Origin: Burkholderiales bacterium
GTDB lineage: Bacteria; Pseudomonadota; Gammaproteobacteria; Burkholderiales; SG8-39
Assembly: GCA_919902965.1 (NCBI GenBank)
Contig: CAKKSJ010000250.1
Coordinates: 1 to 16,096 of the forward strand
DNA length: 16,096 nucleotides
Reading direction: 5' to 3'
Position numbers and translations under genes: made by a program. Of the stretch, positions 7,467 to 14,555 are shown piece after piece (the first letter of the stretch is position 1; every line of letters begins with the position of its first letter). The notes under the pieces were generated by a model. The model searched no databases, had not been told where the DNA came from, and saw only the letters and a program-made list of their open reading frames with translations.

Positions 7467-7591
7467 GGCTCGATCGGTTCGAAATCGACCCCGTGCCTAG
7501 CGAGGAATTCCTTGGCCTTCCGGCAGCCGCGGCAGCCCGGCTGCCTGAACACCTTGACCCGGCCCGAAGTCGCGAGCATCGATCTCTCCAT
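7463..7591 (-). CDS. Very short glutaredoxin-like protein, translationally coupled to the amidase
   Basis: A 42-codon frame reads V-K-V-F-R-Q-P-G-C-R-G-C-R-K-A-K-E-F-L, then H-G-V-D-F-E-P-I-E-P-stop. It matches the first beta strand, the CxxC redox motif (C-R-G-C) and the second strand of a glutaredoxin. It ends where a normal 80-100-residue glutaredoxin would continue, so the cis-proline and glutathione-binding parts are missing. Its TGA overlaps the amidase ATG by ATGA. Two starts are possible: 7591, or 7579 (38 residues), which has GGAG six bases upstream and looks better. It is either a truncated remnant kept as a leader for the amidase, or a real mini-protein. The frame is too short to be found by length cut-offs. 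Confidence 0.6.
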   Translation of the reverse strand: MERSMLATSGRVKVFRQPGCRGCRKAKEFLARHGVDFEPIEP

Positions 7592-7630
7592 GGAATGTCA
7601 ATTTCCGTACAATAACACCGTGACCAGCCA

Positions 7631-7647
7631 CCGCCATAGCCTGGCGG
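7631..7647. repeat. Small hairpin upstream of the glutaredoxin-like frame
   Basis: CCGCCA (7631-7636) and TGGCGG (7642-7647) are perfect complements around a 5-base loop. It lies about 40 bp upstream of the glutaredoxin-like frame and 50 bp before the hydrolase remnant. It is weak and lacks a T-tract. Function is unknown. Confidence 0.3.
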
Positions 7648-7699
7648 CGAATTTCAGCAGCGTGGCAGTGAACTGCGCCGGGCGATCGAGCGGAACCAG

Positions 7700-7801
7700 A
7701 TGGACAGGACCGGGCATTGGGTGCTACAGGAGCAGTCCCAGGAGCTTAGCAGCTTGCTGTTGCAGTTCTTGCAGGAGCCTGGCTCCGGTCGGAAACCGTA
7801 A
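7700..7801 (+). pseudogene. Remnant 3' end of an epoxide-hydrolase-like gene (copy 2)
   Basis: Thirty-three codons plus a stop match the end of the intact hydrolase that terminates at 4692. Here the reading is T-G-H-W-V-L-Q-E-Q-S-Q-E-L, then L-L-L-Q-F-L-Q-E, then R-K-P-stop. The intact copy has A-G-H-W-V-Q-Q-E-Q-A-Q-E-V, then L-L-L-Q-F-L-R-Q, then R-K-S-stop. The bases just after the stop (ATCGCC) are also shared. The catalytic His codon is kept. Upstream of about 7697 no hydrolase sequence can be recognised, so the first 360 or so codons are gone. The divergence shows an old paralogue rather than a recent duplication. Confidence 0.75.
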
Positions 7802-7828
7802 TCGCCACTGGCTCGGAACACAACAGTC

Positions 7829-8272
7829 TCAGCAAGCCCCCGCCGCGCGGCAGGCAGCCAGGGCCGGCGCCGCAGAGGCGGTCGGGCGGCCTTCCTTGGC
7901 CCAGGCGACAATACCGTGCCTGACGTTGTAGACCTTTGCGTAGCCCACCCGCTGCGACAGAAACTGGCTCAACACCTTTGTGCGGTTGCCGCTGCGGCAG
8001 ATGACTATCACCGGATCGCCTGGTTTGGCGATGGCCTTGGCCTTCGCCAGCCACTCTGCCGGGTCGGCCTTGCCGCTCTCATCGAAGAAAGTCAGCAGAT
8101 GGCTGCCGGGCACTATGCCGGTTTGCTCCCACTCCGGACGCGTACGAATGTCGATTACCGGCACTCCGGATGCGGCCAGTTTCGCCAGATTGGCGTTGTC
8201 AATGTCGATGACCTCGGCGCGGGCGGAAAAGGCCACGACGAGGCAACAACAGTTGGCGAGCAAGCGCAGCAT
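7829..8272 (-). CDS. Periplasmic single-domain rhodanese (sulfurtransferase)
   Basis: This 147-residue protein begins with a signal peptide (L-R-L-L-A-N, a hydrophobic stretch, then S-A-R-A before residue 20). A single rhodanese domain follows: V-I-D-I-R-T-R-P-E-W (39-48) and the active-site loop C-R-S-G-N-R with Cys92, then V-Y-N-V-R-H-G-I-V-A-W. Rhodaneses move sulfane sulfur to thiophilic acceptors; small exported ones resemble PspE. The frame is open further upstream to 8398, but the extension looks non-coding and would bury the signal peptide, so the ATG at 8272 is preferred, with GGAA just before it. The C-terminal tail after about 130 is Ala- and Cys-rich. It lies tail to tail with the hydrolase remnant (27 bp between stops). 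Confidence 0.82.
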   Translation of the reverse strand: MLRLLANCCCLVVAFSARAEVIDIDNANLAKLAASGVPVIDIRTRPEWEQTGIVPGSHLLTFFDESGKADPAEWLAKAKAIAKPGDPVIVICRSGNRTKVLSQFLSQRVGYAKVYNVRHGIVAWAKEGRPTASAAPALAACRAAGAC

Positions 8273-8402
8273 CGATTTCCATGTCAATAAACAGGAGATC
8301 CGCATGCTAGCCGAAGACCGTGCTACTGCACCGCGAGCGCATGGACGGCCGCGGCTATGCGCAGAGTCCGGCGACGTAGGCTTGCGACCGGCAGGCAAAC
8401 GC

Positions 8403-8600
8403 TTACTCCGACGAACCGGTATCGTAACGCATCACGCTGAACAGAAAGAGTCCGGCGGGAAAAAACAGGACCAAATACGATGCGGTTTCCGGTAGCGCAT
8501 AGTGTCGATAGAAACCCGCAAGAACGAACTTCGTTAACAGAAGATCGGCGAGATAGACCAGAAAAAGCGTCGCCGATATCATTTTCGCAATATGTCTCAT
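8403..8600 (-). CDS. Small two-helix membrane protein of unknown function
   Basis: This encodes 65 residues with two hydrophobic segments: one from about residue 7 to 30 (S-A-T-L-F-L-V-Y-L-A-D-L-L-L) and one at about 42-59 (L-V-L-F-F-P-A-G-L-F-L-F-S-V-M). A short polar loop and a charged tail complete it. It is probably an inner-membrane protein. The start at 8600 has a purine-rich upstream stretch (GGAGCGGAAA); the frame continues upstream to 8675 without helix-forming sequence. It lies 130 bp upstream of the rhodanese on the same strand, so the two may be co-transcribed. I do not recognise the family. Confidence 0.55.
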   Translation of the reverse strand: MRHIAKMISATLFLVYLADLLLTKFVLAGFYRHYALPETASYLVLFFPAGLFLFSVMRYDTGSSE

Positions 8601-8720
8601 CGTATTTCCGCTCCGGATTGCCGATTGCATCGCCCTACCCGCATTCGAAGGCTCGGTAATCGCGTACACAAGCACAGGTCACCCGACACCTTTATCGGCG
8701 CGCCGTAGCCGACGCGGGGT

Positions 8721-10046
8721 TCACAACCCGGCGGCACGGATAATCACGCCCATCGTCAGTTCGCTCGCTTCCCACTGCGGCATGTGCCCGGTCTGTGGCA
8801 CCAGGTGCAGCGCGGCCTTCGGCGGGGCGTTCAAGGCATGCGTCCACCGCAGTATCGCGTCCTGCCTGCCCTGGACTATGACTATCGGAGCCTGGATACC
8901 GGCAAGATCCGGCGTGATATCGACCTGCTGCACGCCGTTCAAAGACACACCCCGGCACAGCGCAATCAGGGACTCGGATCGCGCGCTGAGGCGTTGCCGC
9001 AGCGTAGTCAAATAGGCGCCGCCCGTAGGCAGCGGCCGTACCGTGAGTTTGCGCATTTCCCGGTTCAGCGCTTCCATGGAACCGGCGTGCGTCATGCCGT
9101 CGAGAAACCCCTGTTCGATCTCCGTGCCCAGTCCGACCGGCGAGATCAGGACCAAGGCGCGCAGGCCCAGATTCTGCGTGCTCGCGGCGCGGGCTGCCAC
9201 TGCCGCGCCCAGGGAGTGCCCCACCAGGACGACCGGGCCCGTGACCGTCGTGTGCACCAGCTTGCCGACCAGTGCCACGATCTCACCGAAATCGGTCAGC
9301 GTAGACGCGCTGCGGCCATGGCAGGGCAGATCGAATGCGACGACCGGAATTCCGGCGCGGTATAGACTGGTCGCGGTGGCTGCCCAGGCCTCGACATCGC
9401 CGAACAGCCCGTGTACGAGAACGACGCTGGCGTCGGTTCGCGGCGTTTTCGGCCGCCAGGTCTTGACAAAGATCTCGCCATGCGGCGTTGCGAGCACCTG
9501 CTCTCCGCCGTCGACCGTATTTTCCGCTCCGGCCTGACGAAATTCCATAGTTGCACCGGCAGCGCCCCTGGCCGACAGCACGTCGTCCCTGACGATGCGG
9601 CCGTTCTTGCCGCTGCCCTTCAGTTGTCGGAGGTCGACCGCAAGATCCTCGGCAAGCCGGCGGGCTCGAGGCGACGCAAAGAGTCGCTCATGCTGCACCC
9701 CGGACGCGGGGGACGGGGCTTCCGCCGCCGGCAGCCTGACACCGGGGTCCGGCGCCACCGGCGTCGCCTGCTGCTCCACCACCATCGGCGAGGGCGCCTC
9801 GCCCTCGAATTCGACTTCCGCGACAGGACTGCGGTATTCGATGATATCGTCGATCTCTACCATCCAGTCGAGGAGCACGCCGCTGCTGGCGGCCGGGACC
9901 TCCACTATGGCCTTGTCGGTTTCGACCTCGAGCAGCACTTCGTCCTTGACGAAAGCCTCGCCCGGCTTCTTCAGTCTGCTGACTACGCGCCCGCCGTTGT
10001 CGCCATCACCCAGCCGTGGCAGCAGGAATTTTGTCTTGTAGCTCAT
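8721..10046 (-). CDS. AcoC-like E2: lipoyl domain, E3-binding domain and alpha/beta hydrolase domain
   Basis: This 441-residue protein has three parts. A biotinyl/lipoyl domain (1-80) carries the lipoylation lysine Lys45 in V-E-T-D-K-A-I-V-E-V-P. An E3-binding domain follows (about 122-157: A-S-P-R-A-R-R-L-A, then G-S-G-K-N-G-R-I). An alpha/beta hydrolase domain starts at about 185 with V-H-G-L-F-G-D (211-217), Ser278 in G-H-S-L-G-A-A, Asp396 in G-R-Q-D and His421 in G-H-M-P-Q-W-E. The same combination marks AcoC of acetoin dehydrogenase, which takes the acyl group from E1 and passes it to CoA, in place of the usual CAT domain. It is the last gene of the E1 operon, 72 bp after the reductase. 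E3 must come from elsewhere in the genome. Confidence 0.88.
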   Translation of the reverse strand: MSYKTKFLLPRLGDGDNGGRVVSRLKKPGEAFVKDEVLLEVETDKAIVEVPAASSGVLLDWMVEIDDIIEYRSPVAEVEFEGEAPSPMVVEQQATPVAPDPGVRLPAAEAPSPASGVQHERLFASPRARRLAEDLAVDLRQLKGSGKNGRIVRDDVLSARGAAGATMEFRQAGAENTVDGGEQVLATPHGEIFVKTWRPKTPRTDASVVLVHGLFGDVEAWAATATSLYRAGIPVVAFDLPCHGRSASTLTDFGEIVALVGKLVHTTVTGPVVLVGHSLGAAVAARAASTQNLGLRALVLISPVGLGTEIEQGFLDGMTHAGSMEALNREMRKLTVRPLPTGGAYLTTLRQRLSARSESLIALCRGVSLNGVQQVDITPDLAGIQAPIVIVQGRQDAILRWTHALNAPPKAALHLVPQTGHMPQWEASELTMGVIIRAAGL

Positions 10047-10118
10047 GGCCTTTGATTCACCCTGATTAGCGACACCGGTCCGCGTCTTCGAGACAACGAC
10101 GGCATCGAATTGATTCCG

Positions 10119-11024
10119 TTAACAGCGCACTTCACCGATATTGTCACAATGTGCAATGTCCTCCAACAGCAACAGCATCGCTGTGCAATCTTGCTCCGAC
10201 CGACCCCAGGGCGCCGCCAAGGCAAACAGTTCTCGGGATACCCCGCCTAGCAGGAGCGGCGCACCCGCGGACTTCGCCAAATCGAGCGCCAGCGACAGAT
10301 CCTTGAGTCCGAGTCGCAGCGGGAAATCCGCCGACAGGTCGCCGGCGAGCACTTTTTTCGGAAAGTTTACGTTGATCTGCCCCCTTCCGGCGACCGTGTT
10401 CTGTAGCACGTGTACCAGCATGTCACGGTCCAGCCCCAGCTTGCGGCCGAACATGAGCGTTTCAGCGGTCATCACCATGCCGACCATGGTCATGTAATTG
10501 TTAACCAGCTTGAGCTTAATAGCGCTGCCAAACGGCCCGACGTGTACGATTTCGTCTCCGAAACACGCAAGCATAGGCCTTGCTTCCTCGAGGATATCGC
10601 CCGATCCGCCGACCAGTATCAGCAGCGTTCCCGCCTTCGCGTCCGCCGGGGTACGTCCGACCGGGCAATCGATCATGCGCTTGCCCATTTGCTCCAGCGA
10701 CTCCGCCATGGCCATGGTCCGCCGCGGGTCGCCGGTACTCATCTCCACCACCAGCGCGTTGTTGGCGAGACTTTGCGCCGCACCCTGCATGCCGAACAGC
10801 ACTTCATCCACATGGGAAGACTCGGGCAACATGGTGAACAGGTAATCGGCGCCCGCAGCGGCGTCCGCCGGCGAGGTCGCGACCCGGCAATTGTCGAGTC
10901 CTGAAAACGCGGCACGCGCATCAGCCCGGACATCGTAGACGCTGGTGGCAAATCGCGATGCGATCAATCGCCTGGCCATAGGCGCACCCATGACGCCTAG
11001 ACCAATGAATGCCACTTGTGTCAT
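10119..11024 (-). CDS. Beta-hydroxyacid dehydrogenase, close to sulfolactaldehyde reductase YihU
   Basis: This 301-residue protein has the Rossmann motif G-L-G-V-M-G (8-13) and the catalytic Lys172 in K-L-K-L-V-N-N-Y-M. The substrate loop reads D-C-P-V-G-R-T-P-A-D-A-K-A-G-T-L (119-134), whereas 3-hydroxyisobutyrate dehydrogenases have P-V-S-G-G. P-V-G-R-T is typical of E. coli YihU, which reduces 3-sulfolactaldehyde in sulfoquinovose breakdown. Other shared stretches are A-G-R-G, K-V-L-A-G-D-L-S and K-D-L-S-L-A-L-D. It uses NAD(H) or NADP(H) in the cytoplasm. Its ATG overlaps the SDR stop (ATGA), showing translational coupling. The substrate may therefore be a small acid-aldehyde or its alcohol, possibly sulfonated; this is inference. 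Confidence 0.87.
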   Translation of the reverse strand: MTQVAFIGLGVMGAPMARRLIASRFATSVYDVRADARAAFSGLDNCRVATSPADAAAGADYLFTMLPESSHVDEVLFGMQGAAQSLANNALVVEMSTGDPRRTMAMAESLEQMGKRMIDCPVGRTPADAKAGTLLILVGGSGDILEEARPMLACFGDEIVHVGPFGSAIKLKLVNNYMTMVGMVMTAETLMFGRKLGLDRDMLVHVLQNTVAGRGQINVNFPKKVLAGDLSADFPLRLGLKDLSLALDLAKSAGAPLLLGGVSRELFALAAPWGRSEQDCTAMLLLLEDIAHCDNIGEVRC

Positions 11025-11812
11025 GTGCCCGACTCTTCACGTCTCGGTATGCCGCCGTAAGGTGGCCAGCCGGATGCCGCCACCACGCCGCCGTCGCAAA
11101 GAATGGTGCTGCCGACGATGGCAGCGGAACGCGGCGACAGCAGGAAACAGGCAACCTCAGCGATTTCTTCGGGATGGATCAGGCGCGCTATCGGTGTCGC
11201 CGCGATAATTGGAGACATGTCGCGTTCGCCCTTGCGCTCTTTCGGCCGCAGAAACGGGGTGTCAGTCCAGCCTGGCGCAATCGCGTTCACGCGCACGTCC
11301 CCCCGCGCCCACTGCACCGCCAGCGATTCAGTCAGGCTGACCACTGCGGCCTTCGCCGCCCCATAGGCCAGTACCGGTCCGGAATTGAAGGACAGCACCG
11401 ACGCAATATTTACGATGGCGCCGCCGCCGTTGGCCAGCATGTCACCGCCGACGATGCGGCAGGTCAGAAAGGTTCCCGTCAGGTGCGAGTCTATGATGCG
11501 CGACCAGCGCTCGACGGGCAGCGATTCGGCAGGAGTCGGGAAGTCCGCCACACCGGCGCAGCAGACCAAGCCGTTGATCGAGCCCGCGGCACGAACTGCC
11601 GCAAACGCGGCCCCCAGCGAGTCCTCGCTGGTCACGTCGCAAACCTGTACGCTCACCCTATCGCCGAGTTCCGCCGCGAGCGCCGCGAGCCGCGCGGCGT
11701 CTATATCGAACAGGCACAGCGAAGCGCCTTCGCGATGCAGTTGACGCGCTATCGCCGCGCCGATGCCGCTGCCGCCGCCGGTGATGAGTACGCGTCGTGA
11801 CTGGAACTCCAT
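11021..11812 (-). CDS. Short-chain dehydrogenase/reductase (SDR)
   Basis: This classical SDR has 263 residues. The cofactor motif is T-G-G-G-S-G-I-G (11-18). The active-site residues are Ser138 in N-I-A-S, Tyr150 and Lys154 in Y-G-A-A-K. The structural N-N-A-G motif is replaced by C-C-A-G (84-87). P-G-W-T-D-T-P-F and the D-G-G-V end are family-typical. It would oxidise a hydroxyl to a carbonyl with NAD(P)+ or the reverse; Asp36 after the second strand suggests NAD. The frame runs open upstream into the VOC gene, but the ATG at 11812, five bases after the VOC stop and with AGGGG upstream, is the sensible start. It is coupled to the next gene by an ATGA overlap. Confidence 0.87.
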   Translation of the reverse strand: MEFQSRRVLITGGGSGIGAAIARQLHREGASLCLFDIDAARLAALAAELGDRVSVQVCDVTSEDSLGAAFAAVRAAGSINGLVCCAGVADFPTPAESLPVERWSRIIDSHLTGTFLTCRIVGGDMLANGGGAIVNIASVLSFNSGPVLAYGAAKAAVVSLTESLAVQWARGDVRVNAIAPGWTDTPFLRPKERKGERDMSPIIAATPIARLIHPEEIAEVACFLLSPRSAAIVGSTILCDGGVVAASGWPPYGGIPRREESGT

Positions 11813-11817
11813 TGAAC

Positions 11818-12282
11818 TCAGCCCCTGATCTGCAGGAACTCGACCACCACGCCTTCGGGGCCCTCGACATACATGGGTCGCGTGGCGCCGCCGCGCAGGT
11901 CCTGCGGGTCGGAATAGGTTCGATAGCCCGCGGCGCGAACCCGCCGGCAGACTTCGTCCGTGTCGGAAACCTGGAACGCAACGTGCGTAATGGTGTGGTC
12001 GCATTGACGGAATTTGATCGCCTGCCCCTGCGGCTCAAGGTACTTGAACAGTTCGAAGCGGTAACCGCTGTGTTCCAGCATGGCCCAGCGTATGACCGCG
12101 CCGGGCAGTCCGACGATCACGCCCAGCGCTTCCTCCGAACGCCGATCGGCATGTTTTTCGACGCGCATGCCGACGACATCGCGGAAAAACCGCAGCGCCG
12201 CATCGAAATCCTCGACGCTCACTGCCGTATGGTGCGGCCTGAGCACAAGGCCGTCGAGGAGCGCAGAAGTAGGTTCAGTCAT
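11818..12282 (-). CDS. VOC-family (glyoxalase/dioxygenase fold) metal protein
   Basis: This 154-residue protein has two beta-alpha-beta-beta-beta modules of the vicinal oxygen chelate fold. Likely metal ligands are His18 (P-H-H-T-A-V-S-V), Glu77 (F-E-L-F-K-Y), His100 (T-H-V-A-F-Q-V) and Glu148 (V-V-V-E-F-L), the pattern of glyoxalase I and epimerase-like members. It could isomerise or rearrange a hydroxy-carbonyl or a glutathione/CoA adduct made by the neighbouring dehydrogenases. A strong ribosome binding site (GGAGGT) sits 20 bp after the E1 gene stop. It is the second gene of the operon. The exact reaction is unknown. Confidence 0.82.
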   Translation of the reverse strand: MTEPTSALLDGLVLRPHHTAVSVEDFDAALRFFRDVVGMRVEKHADRRSEEALGVIVGLPGAVIRWAMLEHSGYRFELFKYLEPQGQAIKFRQCDHTITHVAFQVSDTDEVCRRVRAAGYRTYSDPQDLRGGATRPMYVEGPEGVVVEFLQIRG

Positions 12283-12302
12283 GATGGTTACCTCCGGTTA
12301 GT

Positions 12303-14468
12303 CTATTGCATAAGCTGCTGAAGTCCGCGCAGGATGCCGGCTTTCCCGGCCAGCGCCGCCTGTTCGAGCACCTTGGAGACGACCGGCGAGGAGTGCGTTC
12401 CGGACACGTGCACGATTTCCGCGTCCAGCCAGTCAAACAAGCGCTCCTGCGCGGCCTTGACGATGTGCGCGCCGATGGACGTACCGCGCGTAGTCTGCTC
12501 CGCGATGAGCAGTCGGTTGGTCTTGCGCAGGCTTGCGCCCAGGGTGTCCCAGTCCAGCCCGAAGGGGTCCAGCGTTCGAAGGTCGATGACCTCGGCGTCG
12601 ACGCCGCTCTCCGCAACCGCATCCAGCGCCGGCTGCAGCACGCCGGCATAGGTAAGCAGCGTGCATGCACTGCCCGCCCGAACAACCTTGGCCTTGCCGA
12701 AGGGAATGATGTAATCAAGATCGCCGGTCGGCACCAAGCCCGTGTTCTGGAACAGCGACTGGTACTCGATGATCAGCACCGGGTCGTTGCAGCGCACCGC
12801 GGCATTGAACAGACCGATGTAGTCGAAGGGTGTCGAGGGGGCGACAATACGCCAGCCGGGATAGAGGGCGAACAGGCCGCAGGCATCCATCGAATGCTGC
12901 GAGCCGTAGCCCGTGCCCGCAGATACCCGACTGCGGACCACCAGCGGCAAGGGATAAGCGCCGCCGAACATGTGGCGCACTTTGGCCGCCTGATTGAACA
13001 ATTGGTCGGCGGCGACCAGGACAAAGTCGGGGTACATGATTTCCACTATCGGCCGCAATCCGTTGAGCGCGGCACCGACGCCAAGACCGGTAAACCCGTT
13101 CTCACAAATCGGCGTCGCAATCAGGCGATCCGGAAACAGCTCGGAGACACCCTTTGTGGCGCCGGAAGTGCCTCCGCGTAGCCGATGCACGTCTTCGCCG
13201 AGAATAATGATGCTGGCATCCTTTTCCATGGCGTTGCGCGCCGCCAACGAGACCGCCTCGATGTATTTCATCTCCTGCATCGCGTCCGGACTGAGGTCGG
13301 TCTCCTCTAGTCGCGTTAGCCCGTCGAGCTCCGACAGATCGCCCCGAATCCCGTGCTCCACCGTGCCCGGATCCGGCCATAACGACGGTATTATGCGACG
13401 CTCTCCAGCATTGTGCGTTTCGATCAACTGGCCGTTCACCCGCAGCATGAGCGAGCGCACGCGCTCGTTCAAGCGCGATACCTCAGCCTCGCTGACTATC
13501 CCCAACTCGATCAGTCGGCGCGGCACCGTAGCCAGCGGATCGCGCTCCATCCACTCCCGTTCTTCGTCCTTCTCGCGGTAGCCGAACGCGCTCCCCGGCA
13601 GGGGACCCGATTGGTGAAAATAGCGATAGGTCTTGGCCTCTATCAGCACCGGACCTGCATCCTCGCGAATACGCGCCAGCGCCCACTGCATGGCGCAGCG
13701 CACCGCCACTGGATTCATACCGTCGACCTCGATCCCGGGCACGCCCAGGGATACGCCGCGGCCCGACAGGCGCCCTTCCCGGCTTTGTTCGCGCAGGTGG
13801 GTGGATACGGCGTACAGATTGTTCTCGCACACGAATATGACGGGCAGGCCGTACAGTCCGGCCAGGTTGAGGGCCTCGTATGCGGCGCCGGTTTGCATCG
13901 CACCGTCGCCGAAAAACGTCACCGCCACGTTGTCCGTGAGGCGCAGTTTTTCGGCCATCGCATAGCCCACCGCATGGGATGGATTGCCGCCGACGATGGC
14001 ATTCGAGCCATAAACGCCGCATTCGTCCCACTTCAGATGCATGGAGCCGCCGCGGCCTCCGGTAAACCCCGGTTTCAGGCCGAGAATCTCGGCCAGGGTT
14101 CTCATCACGATGCTCTCGGTCTCGGCGCTGAATTCGTCGCGCCCGGGATCGTAGTCCGGGGCGCGAACGTGGTTTAGCGCCTTGGCCAAAAACTGGTGGT
14201 GCATGCGGTGGGTACCGTTGATCTTGTCCCTGGTCCGCAGCGTGGACATGCAGCCTACGGCGACTGCCTCCTGGCCGATGCTGGAATGCGCCGGACCGTG
14301 CAGCAGTCCTTGCTGGACCAATTCCAGCAAGGACTCCTCGAAACGGCGAATCAGCAGCAACTGTTCCAGTATCCTCAAGTGCTCGCGGCGATCTATCGCC
14401 TTCCAGTCGCTTTCCTCGACTTCCATCCGAAGCCATGGCGCTGATCGTTCAAGTTGTTTTGTCTGCAT
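12303..14468 (-). CDS. Fused E1 alpha-beta subunit of an acetoin/2-oxo acid dehydrogenase-type complex
   Basis: This 721-residue protein joins E1-alpha and E1-beta. The alpha part (about 30-370) has G-R-G-G-S-M-H-L (138-145) and the ThDP motif G-D-G-A-M-Q (187-192), closed by E-N-N-L-Y-A (215-220). The beta part (about 398-721) has G-E-D-V (424-427), Glu456 in P-I-C-E-N-G-F-T-G and Q-H-S-M-D (524-528). Such E1 enzymes use ThDP to cleave or decarboxylate the substrate and pass the acyl unit to the E2 lipoyl group. Next to an AcoC-like E2, an acetoin-dehydrogenase-like role is likely. About 25-30 extra residues (98-124) lie between the first conserved His-rich stretch and the L-A-E-I-L-G helix, in contrast to AcoA. 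The start has GAGGT at a good distance. It is the first intact gene of the operon, after a broken LacI gene. Confidence 0.9.
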   Translation of the reverse strand: MQTKQLERSAPWLRMEVEESDWKAIDRREHLRILEQLLLIRRFEESLLELVQQGLLHGPAHSSIGQEAVAVGCMSTLRTRDKINGTHRMHHQFLAKALNHVRAPDYDPGRDEFSAETESIVMRTLAEILGLKPGFTGGRGGSMHLKWDECGVYGSNAIVGGNPSHAVGYAMAEKLRLTDNVAVTFFGDGAMQTGAAYEALNLAGLYGLPVIFVCENNLYAVSTHLREQSREGRLSGRGVSLGVPGIEVDGMNPVAVRCAMQWALARIREDAGPVLIEAKTYRYFHQSGPLPGSAFGYREKDEEREWMERDPLATVPRRLIELGIVSEAEVSRLNERVRSLMLRVNGQLIETHNAGERRIIPSLWPDPGTVEHGIRGDLSELDGLTRLEETDLSPDAMQEMKYIEAVSLAARNAMEKDASIIILGEDVHRLRGGTSGATKGVSELFPDRLIATPICENGFTGLGVGAALNGLRPIVEIMYPDFVLVAADQLFNQAAKVRHMFGGAYPLPLVVRSRVSAGTGYGSQHSMDACGLFALYPGWRIVAPSTPFDYIGLFNAAVRCNDPVLIIEYQSLFQNTGLVPTGDLDYIIPFGKAKVVRAGSACTLLTYAGVLQPALDAVAESGVDAEVIDLRTLDPFGLDWDTLGASLRKTNRLLIAEQTTRGTSIGAHIVKAAQERLFDWLDAEIVHVSGTHSSPVVSKVLEQAALAGKAGILRGLQQLMQ

Positions 14469-14555
14469 GATACAACCTCGTTAGTGATGAGCCTGCGGGC
14501 GATGTGGCAATTCATTAGCGGCGGGAAGCTGCCATGCTCGTTTCGCCAGCCGCCC

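Noticed and set aside
4700..7700. Search for insertion-sequence ends or a transposase that could explain the truncations.
   Set aside because: No transposase-like frame and no clear terminal inverted repeats or target duplications were seen by eye.
8273..8398. Upstream extension of the rhodanese frame (42 extra residues).
   Set aside because: It would place Arg/Pro/Ser-rich sequence before a clear signal peptide and has no ribosome binding site, so the start at 8272 is preferred.
11813..12004. Upstream extension of the SDR frame into the VOC gene.
   Set aside because: It overlaps the VOC coding sequence by about 190 bp and lacks SDR features; the Rossmann motif comes right after the ATG at 11812.
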